Position numbers and translations under genes: made by a program. Under the pieces are notes generated by a model. The model did no database searches. It was not told where the DNA came from and saw nothing but the letters and a program-made list of their open reading frames with translations. From contig NZ_CP098478.1 in the NCBI RefSeq assembly GCF_023702675.1, forward strand, positions 1,674,001-1,738,000: a stretch of DNA of 64,000 nt, in the 5' to 3' direction. Origin of the DNA: Acinetobacter sp. C26M. Its GTDB lineage: Bacteria; Pseudomonadota; Gammaproteobacteria; Pseudomonadales; Moraxellaceae. How positions within the stretch are numbered: the stretch's first letter is position 1; the number at the start of each line of letters is the position of its first letter. Shown in pieces: positions 17,198 through 25,156 of this stretch.

Positions 17198-20100
17198 ATG
17201 ACGGAAGTAGAGCAGCAACTTACCCCTCCAACTGAACCAAGACAACAGCGGCGTATTCTACGAAATATTCTGCTGATTGTACTGATCATTCTTTTATTAT
17301 TGATCAGTTCTCTAGCTGTGATGATGTCAACGGACAAGGGTAGCCGTTTCCTATTAGATCGTGTACTTCAAAGCCAGAAAACCATTAAATATGAATATGA
17401 AAGTGGTAATCTGATCTCAGGTATTATCTTAAAAAATGTCTTGGTGAGATTAGAAGGAATTGATGTTTCTTTGGATCGTGCCGATGTGTCTCTGGGCTGG
17501 CGAGCCATCCTTAAAAAAGAAGTGCATCTTAGCCATGCTGATGTTCGTAATCTAAAAATTCTCGATAAGAAGCCACCTTCAGGCAAACCATTTGGATTTG
17601 ACCCGATCAAACTTCCTTTTGTATTGCGGGTTGATGAAGCGAGCCTGGATCATTTAGAACTTCAAACCACCACATCTAAAGTCGATTTTAGCGATATTTA
17701 TCTTAAAGATGCTTTGTGGTCTGAAACCAAATTAAAGTTCAAAGATTCACGCATGAAAATGGAGTTTTTGGCAGTAAATAAGGCAACAGGAGAAATGGAT
17801 TTTAGTGGTAAATATCCACTTAATGCCACAGCTGACCTGATCATTCCATCACTTAAAAGCCTCGATATTGATGTCATTAAAGTTGCTGCCAGAGGCTCTT
17901 TAGATACGTTGAAAGTTGGTATTGCAACACGCACTCCTGATTTATTGACTGCTTGGGCGGTTGTACATCCTGTACGTGATCATGTGCCAATGAACGGTGA
18001 GTTGTTTTTTAAGAATTACCATTTACCTTTGTTGAAAGATCAGAAACTTTTTGCCAAAGATGGTGTGGCAAAATTTAATGGCGATATCCAAAAATTAGCT
18101 TTAAGTTTGAATACAGATTTAAAAGGCGAACAAGTGCCAGAGGGGCAATATACTGCGCTGATGGATACTGATTTAACTCATCAATTGAATATTCGTGAAT
18201 TTAATGGCCAGTTGATGGGCGGTGCAGTGAGCTTACTGGGTTTTGTCAATTGGCATGATCATGTCTCTTGGGATGTTAAAGGGCGTTTGGATCGCTTGGA
18301 CCTGAAAGACAAAACTGTTCCGCAAATTGCACAAGATTTCTTACCGCCAAATTTGGATGCGAGCTTGAGCTCAACAGGTTCAATGGAAAAAGGTTTGGTG
18401 CTGAACGCACAACTTGCGTTTGACAAATTTGAAACTTGGGCGGTTAAGCTGAATCAAGCAGAAGAAAAAGACAATAAAGCACAACCGATGTTGTTGGATG
18501 TTTCATGGAAAGGGATTGACCGTGCCATGCCATATATTGGCTGGCTCAGCAGTGAAGAAGGTCATACCAACCTGACATTAAAAGAAGGTCAGCAAGACAT
18601 TTACCTCACCACAACGATTCGCCCGCATGAACAAGCGTTATTACCAACAGGAAAATATGATGCGCGTTTGGATGTAAAGGGTGATCTATTAGATGTGGAA
18701 AACTTCCGTTATGAAGCGGAAAAAGGCAGTTTGTCAGGTCAGGCCAAAGTTAAGCTGCCAACCGAGAAGCAGCAGCTTTCATGGCAAGCTCAGCTCAAAG
18801 CACAGAATTTTAATCCGCAAACTGTTACTGCGGCTGCACCGATTAACTTATTGAATGGTGAGATTAAAGCCACTGGATTTGCCAAGCCGAATCAACAAAT
18901 TATTCAGCTTGAACAGATTGATTTAACAGGGCAATTGCCACAAGAAAATAAAACAGAAACGATCGCCCTAAAAGGCAAAAGTACTGCAGCACTGATTTTC
19001 CATGATGAGAAAGCTGGTGGCGGCTTTAAAAGCTTTGCTGTTGATTATAATGGTTCTCTGAATGCTTTGAATCAAGGCAATGGTGTATTAAAGATTAAGG
19101 TTGCAGGTACGCCTGATTACATCAAGATCAATGAACTTAATCATGATGGTGTTGCAGGAAAGATTTATGCGACGGGTGCGGTCAATCTCAAAGATAAATT
19201 GGGTTGGGATATTGACGCCTCATTAGTCCGTTTTAAACCACAATATTTTGTTTCAAGTGTCAAAGGTGAAGTTTCTGGGCGAGTTAAAACACTTGGTGTT
19301 TGGTCAGATAAGCTGAAACGTATTGATATTCGTGAGCTCAATGCCGCAGGTTTTATCAATAACAAGCCAATTCGAGGTCGTGGAAATCTAAGCTTGCTGC
19401 TGGATTCAAATCAAGAAGGATTCTTACCACAACAATTTGAAGCCAATGATTTATTCCTTGCTTATGCACAGAACCAACTTCAAGCAACTGGTAATGCACA
19501 AAATTTAGCTATTAAATTGAATGCACCTGCATTGTATGAGCTTTATCCAGGGTTGCGTGGGCGTGCTTATGGCAGTTTAAATGTACAGTCGAAACCTCGC
19601 TTGAAAGCTACAGCAAATATGGTGGTTGATAACTTTGCTTTTAATGATCTAGTGACGATTCGTTCGCTAAAAGTACAAGGTGAATTGCCTACCTCTGAAA
19701 CTACACCAACACAACTTACTGCAACATTAGATCAGTTACGTAATGGTAATCGTGAAATTGAACATGCAACTTTGAATTTGGCTGGAACGCGTAAAGCACA
19801 TCTATTAAAGATTGAAAGTAAAAACCGCCAATCTAATTTTTATGTACAACTTGCTGGTGGTTTTAATCCAAAAAATGATTGGTTGGGGTTGATTCAGAAA
19901 GGTAGCTTTAAATCTCACAATATCAATTTGGTACAGAACCAGAATGCTCCAATTATTTACACAACAGCGCAACAAGAGCTATATGTTGGTCAGCATTGCT
20001 GGCAAAGTGCAAATAGCCAATTATGTCTAGATCAAGCTGCACGGATTAGTAAGGAAAAAGGTAGCTTTTCATTTATTACTAAAAATCTAGATTTAAAAGA

Positions 20101-21703
20101 CTTTACTGCATTCATGCCGGAGGGCTTGGCCGTAACAGGTCAACTCAATGGCTATGCTAAAGCATCTTGGGCTCAAGGTAGTCATCCTAAACTCGATGCA
20201 CGATTGGTAACGCGCAAAGGTGAAATTGGATTGGCTGCGGACGATCCACAAGATCCTGCAACGACGGTAACCTATGACGAATTAAGTGTAATCGCAAAAA
20301 GCATCAGCGAAGGCTTACTGTTACGTGTTGATATGAAGACACCTGATATTGGTACAGGTTATGCCAATGTGATTATTAATCCATATCAGGCCAATATGCC
20401 AATGCGTGGTGAAGTTGCATTTGATGATGTGCAACTAAAAGTCTTTAAACCCTTTATTAAAGATGTACGTTCAATGTCTGGTACCTTGGCTTTGGCAGGT
20501 AAGATGAATGGTACCTTGACGCAACCAGAGTTCGTCGGTGAAATGCGCTTGAAAAATGGTGCAATTTCGATGATCTCTTTGCCTGTCAACCTTAGTAATA
20601 TTCAGTTGTATTCCTCTATACGCCAGCAATCTGCAAGTATTGATGGTGCTTTTAATAGTGGTCAGGGTGTTGGACGCTTAAAAGGTAATTTTGATTGGAA
20701 AAATGATCCACATTTAAATCTGACGTTGAAAGGTGACAACCTATTGGTGCGTCAAGCACCAATGATCACGGCGATTGTAGAACCTGACCTGACATTAGAT
20801 GTCTATCCATTTAATCAACGGTTAAGTTTGAAAGGCACAATTGATATACCGCGCGCTCGAATTTCAATGCCTGAAAGTTCTGCAACCGTAGTGAACTTGT
20901 CACCTGATGTTCGTGTGGTTCAACAAGGTCAGGATTTGCTTGCGACGTTAAAAGCAGCAAAGCCTTGGGATATTCGTGCCGATATGACCGTGACTTTAGG
21001 CAATCAAGTCATTTTCCAAGGTTTTGAAAGTACCATTCCATTGGTTGGTCGTTTGCACTTATCGCAACGCGGTTTGGAAACGGCAATGCGTGCCAATGGT
21101 GCGATCGGTGTAAGTCAAAAAGTGAAGATCGAAGCCTATGGTCAAAGTCTTGATTTGAACCGAGCGATTGCACGTTTTAATGGACCATTGGCGAATCCAA
21201 CCCTAGATATTGATGCAAATAAACCTGTTCAAGGTAGTATGGTCGGGGTACGCGTCACGGGTACTGCCACTGTACCGAATATTCAAATTTATAACGATGC
21301 GGGATTGTCGGAACAGGAAGCATTGAATGCCTTACTCACAGGCCGTATTAATGAAGGTAACAGTGGTTTAAGCAATACCGAAGGCTTTAAGTCTGACGTG
21401 AATAATACCATTGCTGCTGCGGGTATTAGTATGGGCTTGGGGGGTACGCGTGCTTTGACCAACCAGATTGGTCGAACCTTTGGTCTAAGCGGTTTGGCAT
21501 TGGATGCACAGGGTACGGGGGATGATACACAAGTAAGTCTGACAGGTTATATCACGCCAGATTTGTTTATTCGTTATGGTATTGGTGTATTTACCCCAGT
21601 GAATAAATTGACCTTGCGTTATCAGATGAACCGACGTTTATATCTGGAAGCGAGCCAGTCTTTAGAACGTGCGATTGACGTATTCTACAATTGGAGGTTC
21701 TAA
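17198..21703 (+). CDS. tamB: Translocation and assembly module subunit TamB
   Basis: About 1501 residues from the ATG at 17198 (a TTG two codons earlier is less likely). A single N-terminal membrane helix (about 24-46, ILLIVLIILLLLISSLAVMM) is followed by a very long repetitive beta-taco body and the conserved C-terminal TamB/DUF490 domain (about 1150-1500) with GLSEQEALNALLTGR and a final aromatic residue (NWRF). TamB is an AsmA-like inner-membrane protein that spans the periplasm, works with TamA and has been linked to phospholipid transport. Fifty bases separate it from tamA, an expected operon, closed by the terminator at 21733. Confidence 0.95.
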   Translation: MTEVEQQLTPPTEPRQQRRILRNILLIVLIILLLLISSLAVMMSTDKGSRFLLDRVLQSQKTIKYEYESGNLISGIILKNVLVRLEGIDVSLDRADVSLGWRAILKKEVHLSHADVRNLKILDKKPPSGKPFGFDPIKLPFVLRVDEASLDHLELQTTTSKVDFSDIYLKDALWSETKLKFKDSRMKMEFLAVNKATGEMDFSGKYPLNATADLIIPSLKSLDIDVIKVAARGSLDTLKVGIATRTPDLLTAWAVVHPVRDHVPMNGELFFKNYHLPLLKDQKLFAKDGVAKFNGDIQKLALSLNTDLKGEQVPEGQYTALMDTDLTHQLNIREFNGQLMGGAVSLLGFVNWHDHVSWDVKGRLDRLDLKDKTVPQIAQDFLPPNLDASLSSTGSMEKGLVLNAQLAFDKFETWAVKLNQAEEKDNKAQPMLLDVSWKGIDRAMPYIGWLSSEEGHTNLTLKEGQQDIYLTTTIRPHEQALLPTGKYDARLDVKGDLLDVENFRYEAEKGSLSGQAKVKLPTEKQQLSWQAQLKAQNFNPQTVTAAAPINLLNGEIKATGFAKPNQQIIQLEQIDLTGQLPQENKTETIALKGKSTAALIFHDEKAGGGFKSFAVDYNGSLNALNQGNGVLKIKVAGTPDYIKINELNHDGVAGKIYATGAVNLKDKLGWDIDASLVRFKPQYFVSSVKGEVSGRVKTLGVWSDKLKRIDIRELNAAGFINNKPIRGRGNLSLLLDSNQEGFLPQQFEANDLFLAYAQNQLQATGNAQNLAIKLNAPALYELYPGLRGRAYGSLNVQSKPRLKATANMVVDNFAFNDLVTIRSLKVQGELPTSETTPTQLTATLDQLRNGNREIEHATLNLAGTRKAHLLKIESKNRQSNFYVQLAGGFNPKNDWLGLIQKGSFKSHNINLVQNQNAPIIYTTAQQELYVGQHCWQSANSQLCLDQAARISKEKGSFSFITKNLDLKDFTAFMPEGLAVTGQLNGYAKASWAQGSHPKLDARLVTRKGEIGLAADDPQDPATTVTYDELSVIAKSISEGLLLRVDMKTPDIGTGYANVIINPYQANMPMRGEVAFDDVQLKVFKPFIKDVRSMSGTLALAGKMNGTLTQPEFVGEMRLKNGAISMISLPVNLSNIQLYSSIRQQSASIDGAFNSGQGVGRLKGNFDWKNDPHLNLTLKGDNLLVRQAPMITAIVEPDLTLDVYPFNQRLSLKGTIDIPRARISMPESSATVVNLSPDVRVVQQGQDLLATLKAAKPWDIRADMTVTLGNQVIFQGFESTIPLVGRLHLSQRGLETAMRANGAIGVSQKVKIEAYGQSLDLNRAIARFNGPLANPTLDIDANKPVQGSMVGVRVTGTATVPNIQIYNDAGLSEQEALNALLTGRINEGNSGLSNTEGFKSDVNNTIAAAGISMGLGGTRALTNQIGRTFGLSGLALDAQGTGDDTQVSLTGYITPDLFIRYGIGVFTPVNKLTLRYQMNRRLYLEASQSLERAIDVFYNWRF

Positions 21704-21732
21704 ACAGGATTTATAGCTTGATTTAGAATCAG

Positions 21733-21770
21733 AAAGAGGAATTATTTCGATGAAATAGTTCCTCTTTTTT
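21733..21770 (+). terminator. Intrinsic terminator after tamB
   Basis: AAAGAGGAA / TTCCTCTTT with an internal ATTTC / GAAAT extension is followed by a T-run. Confidence 0.88.
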
Positions 21771-21805
21771 ATGTTTGTAACACTCCCCCAAACCGCTAAA
21801 AAAAC

Positions 21806-21877
21806 ATCCTCATAAAAATTAATCAGGACAGATATATTAACTGTCTGGGACAGTTTTTAATGTCTATGCTGATGGTT
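21806..21877 (+). repeat. Imperfect direct repeat R1
   Basis: This segment and 23173-23237 share, in the same order, ATCC-CATAAAAATTAAT-AGGA, CTGGG, a TTTTTAAT tract and TATGCTGATGGTT, with small indels between. R1 also holds a palindrome, AACTGTC-TGG-GACAGTT. The two copies flank the 247-residue membrane protein gene. Confidence 0.65.
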
Positions 21878-22149
21878 AATTTAAGGGTTTAAAAATCCAA
21901 CTTATTGTTTTGTTTGAATAAACTATAATTTTTATACTAAATTTCTGGATGTTTTTTAATTTGTTGGGAAATTAAAATTATTGCGATTTATTGATTTAAT
22001 TCTTATAGTTGGAAAATAAATTCATTGTTTTAATTAGCTTTTTTTGATTTTTAAAGTAGGATTTCTACATTTCCTAATCAATATGTTTAGCACTAAGGTT
22101 TGATGAGCATCAATAATTTGTGAGGGTAGTTATTAGATCTATTGCAAAA

Positions 22150-22165
22150 ATAAAAATTAATCAGG
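22150..22165 (+). repeat. Third copy of the 16-mer core ATAAAAATTAATCAGG
   Basis: Identical to 21812-21827 in R1, and one base different from 23179-23194 in R2. It stands alone without the rest of the repeat. Confidence 0.6.
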
Positions 22166-22312
22166 TATTTGATTTTTTTATAAAATCATTGATGGGATTT
22201 AGATCAAAATTAAAATGATTAATTGCGTCAATGAAATGTTTAGATCTAATTCATTCCTGAACACAAATAATTAAACAAGATAAGAGATTTTTCTAAGAGG
22301 GCTATATACACC

Positions 22313-23056
22313 ATGATTGATCTATTGATCAAAATAATTGAAACGGGAAGTGTTCCAAGTTTTATTATATATATCATTTTTGTCTTGGCTATTTACTTTT
22401 TTGCCAAAAAAGTAAGAATTATTCAAGACGTTTTTTCATTATATGATTCTACGCGGAATCGTAAAATCAAAGAGCTTGATCAGAAAATTGAATCTGATAT
22501 TTACTCAGAATATGAAAAGGATGTTTTTAGATATAAAAGAAAAGTTCTGAGCTATCAAAAATCTTTAAAGACAGCTGAGACTCATCTGCCATCACTGGTA
22601 CATGTTAATAGCTATGAAAATAGTAAATTTATTGTTGATAAGCTAAAGAGTTGTGGCAAGCTTGTTGAGTTCGATGAGTCTTTAGGTCAATTTAAGCTTA
22701 AGCAGCCAATAGATGAAGTACGTGCAGAAAAAAGAAGTAAGATTGGTGAAGTTGTTTTCATGATTAATGGAATAGCTGCTTACTTTACAATGTTTGTACC
22801 TATACATTTTTTTGAAAAAGAAATTAATGCGACCAATGTAATCCCTATTGCTTTATTTTTATTTTTCGCAATGATTCTCCAGGTTTTTTTAGGTGGGGTG
22901 TTTATGCGCTATATGAGGCAGCATAAAGATGCAATCCTACTTACTAAAATAAAACCTATAGATTTGGAATATCTTAAAAAATTGGATGCTAAAAAATCAA
23001 GTCAAGATACTCCAGTTATTGAGCAACAAGATCAAGATACTGAAAATTCACCATAA
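22313..23056 (+). CDS. Orphan membrane protein of unknown family
   Basis: 247 residues. One N-terminal membrane helix (about 14-32, SFIIYIIFVLAIYFFAKK) is followed by a charged cytoplasmic-type region of about 115 residues with heptad-like Lys/Glu content, then two membrane helices (about 148-165 and 173-198) and a polar Gln/Asp-rich tail. I recognise no domain. The gene is markedly AT-rich and uses AT-rich codons, unlike tamB before it, and lies between repeats R1 and R2. The ribosome-binding site is weak (GAGGG, 13 bases from the ATG). Likely a horizontally acquired accessory gene; a sensor or stress-protection role would be speculation. Confidence 0.6.
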   Translation: MIDLLIKIIETGSVPSFIIYIIFVLAIYFFAKKVRIIQDVFSLYDSTRNRKIKELDQKIESDIYSEYEKDVFRYKRKVLSYQKSLKTAETHLPSLVHVNSYENSKFIVDKLKSCGKLVEFDESLGQFKLKQPIDEVRAEKRSKIGEVVFMINGIAAYFTMFVPIHFFEKEINATNVIPIALFLFFAMILQVFLGGVFMRYMRQHKDAILLTKIKPIDLEYLKKLDAKKSSQDTPVIEQQDQDTENSP

Positions 23057-23457
23057 AGCTTTTTTGAGCATAATCATTGTTAAGTTTGTTTTTTCGCCTG
23101 TTATTAAAAACTGCTTAGCAATGAATTATTTTGGTTGTATGAAAAAGCAGATTTATTTACCCCTGAAATACTATCCACATAAAAATTAATGAGGATTAAC
23201 CATCTGGGGAAATTTTTTAATACTTATGCTGATGGTTTGGATAATATTTCTAAGTACCAATCCATTATTTTATTTTAATAATTTAGAATTTTAAGTCTGT
23301 TATTTAGGTCATTCTAGTCTTTGGCTTAAAGTTAAAATCATGGTTCTGAATTGCGTTGATTTTATGGTGGAATATATAAATCTGTTTTTTGAGTGTGCAT
23401 GTTGTGATGTTTTGGCAACCGTAAAATCGAAGGATGTGCGTAAAAGAAGAGTCTGAA
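23057..23457. other. AT-rich spacer with repeat R2
   Basis: No credible gene is seen on either strand. Apart from R2, the stretch around 23335-23400 shows loose similarity to 22210-22245 upstream of the membrane gene (shared ATTGCGT), so the two upstream regions may be an old duplication. Confidence 0.45.
23173..23237 (+). repeat. Imperfect direct repeat R2
   Basis: Second copy of the segment described at 21806-21877; it ends in the same TATGCTGATGGTT. It lies upstream of the decayed DUF4189-type gene. Confidence 0.65.
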
Positions 23458-23839
23458 ATGAATAAATCTTTAAAAGAATTACGCAGCAATCATAGCAATG
23501 TGGTTCATAGCAGGGACCCCAACTTACAGGTTGTTGGATAAAGACATGGGAGGGATTGCACTATCGCCAAAAGGTGGTGTACTAGGAACAACAGTCTGAG
23601 CAAATAGTAAAGCAGAACGCTTAGCACTAGCTGATTGTATAAAGAAAAGTGACGGAGCTTACGAGCTGCCTATCATAATCAATGTGCAGTGATGGTTTTG
23701 TGAGACAACATATAGAACTGCTCGGGCAGAAATTATTGAGGAAGCTACAAAGCTAGCTGTTAAGGTTTGTTCCCAAGAGGACATTAACTGCTGCGTTTAT
23801 TACTCAGCCTGTACCGAACAGTGTTTTGTTAGCTACTAA
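23458..23839 (+). pseudogene. Decayed DUF4189-type exported protein
   Basis: Pieces of one protein appear in successive frames. From the ATG at 23458 (MNKSLK) a shift leads into a signal-peptide-like YAAIIAMWFIAGTPTY, then GGIALSPKGGVLGTT, an in-frame stop, AERLALADCIKK, another shift to YHNQCAVMVL, and finally ARAEIIEEATKLAVKVC to a Cys-rich end CVYYSACTEQCFVSY and a stop at 23837-23839. The order (GxIAxxPKxGxxG, AExxALxxC, NQCA) matches the DUF4189 domain found in small secreted proteins. At least two frameshifts and one nonsense codon make it a pseudogene. Family identification is by pattern only. Confidence 0.7.
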
Positions 23840-23966
23840 AAATACAGATCTACTTTATTTAAAGCAGGTTTTTTATGGCGGATTATTTTAGAAAATAAAA
23901 AATGTGATAGAATTAATATAACTTATTGAAAATTAATGATTTTATGACATTTTTTGGAGAAAATAA

Positions 23967-24434
23967 ATGAAATCTGTCACTTTTGGTCAGCTTTGGGCAG
24001 TGCTTGGCTTAGTGCTATTCAGTTCGACACTCCAAGTCAATGCTAAGGAATACTATAAGTGGGTCGATGCCAAAGGCGTCACCACTTATTCAGCAACGCC
24101 ACAACCTGTACAACGACAAGAACCTCAGCTCGATCCTGTTAAAAAGAATAGCAATACTACAGCACAACAGCCGACTGCACCCAAAGAGCCAAAAATTACA
24201 ACGCTGACAACAACTACCGCAACAACACCTACCAAACCTGTAACTGCAGCCACGGCGACCACAAACAATTTTACTGCGACAAGTGAAATACTTATTCCTG
24301 TTAAAAACTGCAATGGGGTTAGATGTTGGGACAGTAAGGGAAAGCATTATAGTTTGGTTGCGGGTACGACTTATCTCTCTGCCAATGGAGGAAAGTGTCA
24401 AAAGTTAGGCAATAACATGCGTTGTAGCAAATGA
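23967..24434 (+). CDS. DUF4124-domain exported protein
   Basis: 155 residues with GGAG 7-8 bases before the ATG. A signal peptide ends VNA (about residue 26), then KEYYKWVDAKGVTTYSATP is the DUF4124 signature. A Thr/Pro/Ala-rich linker (about 55-108) joins it to a C-terminal Cys-containing segment (NCNGVRCWDSKGK and GGKCQKLGNNMRC) with four Cys that could form two disulfides. DUF4124 occurs in many periplasmic proteins without a fixed function. The Thr-rich linker explains the long minus-strand open frames opposite it, which are not genes. Confidence 0.82.
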   Translation: MKSVTFGQLWAVLGLVLFSSTLQVNAKEYYKWVDAKGVTTYSATPQPVQRQEPQLDPVKKNSNTTAQQPTAPKEPKITTLTTTTATTPTKPVTAATATTNNFTATSEILIPVKNCNGVRCWDSKGKHYSLVAGTTYLSANGGKCQKLGNNMRCSK

Positions 24435-24530
24435 TTTGTATGTTTTTATTACGGAAAGCATGGTTTTAAAGGCTTCCTTTTGCAAAATAAACAAGTTTCA
24501 GTATGATGTGTGCATCAAATTAGCCGCAGT

Positions 24531-24896
24531 ATGATGATGAAAAAAGTTTTGTTTATTGCAATAGGTTTAGTTTTGGCTGGTTGTGCTGAGAAAAAGCCGT
24601 TAACCCCTGAGGAACAGTGGCATGGATACTGTGTCAGTGTGGGTAACGCAGCGCGTTCGATTACTTTAGATCGTCAAAATGGAATTGAGCAAAAACAAGC
24701 AACGGAATATGCGGCAAAGATTGAAGATGAAATGACACGCAAATTTATCTTTAAAATTTTGGACACAGTTTATGCACTTCCTGTTGATCAATTGAAAAAA
24801 GATCCAGAAGCATTACGTGAAAATTTAAAGAAACAGTTTATGCAAGAATGCTTGGTTACCCCACACGACAAGCTGCCAAACTATAAACTTTTTTAA
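24531..24896 (+). CDS. Small lipoprotein, hypothetical
   Basis: About 121 residues from the ATG triplet run at 24531 (an upstream GTG at 24510 would add seven residues before a good signal peptide). MMMKKVLFIAIGLVLAGC is a lipoprotein signal with Cys at 18. The mature part is helix-rich and charged (PLTPEEQWHGYC, then KIEDEMTRKFIFKILD). Two Cys remain, one early and one near the C-terminus. No family recognised. A terminator follows. Confidence 0.72.
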   Translation: MMMKKVLFIAIGLVLAGCAEKKPLTPEEQWHGYCVSVGNAARSITLDRQNGIEQKQATEYAAKIEDEMTRKFIFKILDTVYALPVDQLKKDPEALRENLKKQFMQECLVTPHDKLPNYKLF

Positions 24897-24905
24897 TGTG
24901 TATAT

Positions 24906-24936
24906 AAAAAAGACAACACCGTTTGTCTTTTTTTAT
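24906..24936 (+). terminator. Intrinsic terminator
   Basis: AAAAAGACAA / TTGTCTTTTT hairpin with a T-run after the small lipoprotein gene. Confidence 0.85.
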
Positions 24937-25090
24937 GGATGTAATTTATTGTTTTATTAGACTTTAACCTAAGACCAAAGCGGTATTTCCAAGGGATGAA
25001 CATTTCGCTATAAAATAATGGGCATCACGTAGAAATACGGTAGTTGCATTAACATTTAACGCGAAGTCTAGTAAAATTTTGCTTGTCCAC

Positions 25091-25137
25091 ATTACTTGTA
25101 AAGCTTGTAGCAAGCTGGAACTTACAAGTAATTTTTT
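25091..25137 (+). promoter_or_regulatory. Large hairpin with T-run in the acnB leader
   Basis: An 11-bp perfect outer stem ATTACTTGTAA / TTACAAGTAAT encloses a 5-bp inner hairpin (GCTTG-TAG-CAAGC) and is followed directly by six Ts. It ends 20 bases before the acnB GTG, ahead of the ribosome-binding site. It has terminator form but lies in the leader, which suggests attenuation or post-transcriptional control of aconitase. A TAGTAAAAT -10-like element precedes it near 25071. Confidence 0.65.
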
Positions 25138-25156
25138 AAAAAAGAGGAATAACACT

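Larger units (their letters stand above)
21771..22312. other. Long AT-rich non-coding spacer upstream of an orphan membrane gene
   Basis: About 540 bases with no plausible gene on either strand. It holds repeat copy R1 (21806-21877), a second isolated copy of the core 16-mer at 22150-22165, two TTAGATCTA-like sites and long A/T tracts. The composition is well below that of tamB and suggests acquired or decayed DNA. Confidence 0.6.

Noticed and set aside
22986..23189. 67-codon plus-strand frame overlapping the end of the orphan membrane gene
   Set aside because: It starts inside the membrane gene in another frame and continues into repeat R2; no ribosome-binding site and no similarity recognised.
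21771..23839. Prophage or insertion sequence between the repeats
   Set aside because: No integrase, transposase, terminal inverted repeats or target duplication is visible; the repeats are imperfect.
24090..24401. Minus-strand open frames opposite the DUF4124 gene, Cys/Arg- and Val-rich
   Set aside because: They are the complement of the Thr/Pro-rich linker; two overlapping frames of low complexity are typical of such shadows.
25122..25154. Upstream in-frame extension of AcnB to 25079
   Set aside because: It would translate the leader hairpin; the GTG at 25157 has AGAGGA at correct spacing and gives the usual AcnB N-terminus.
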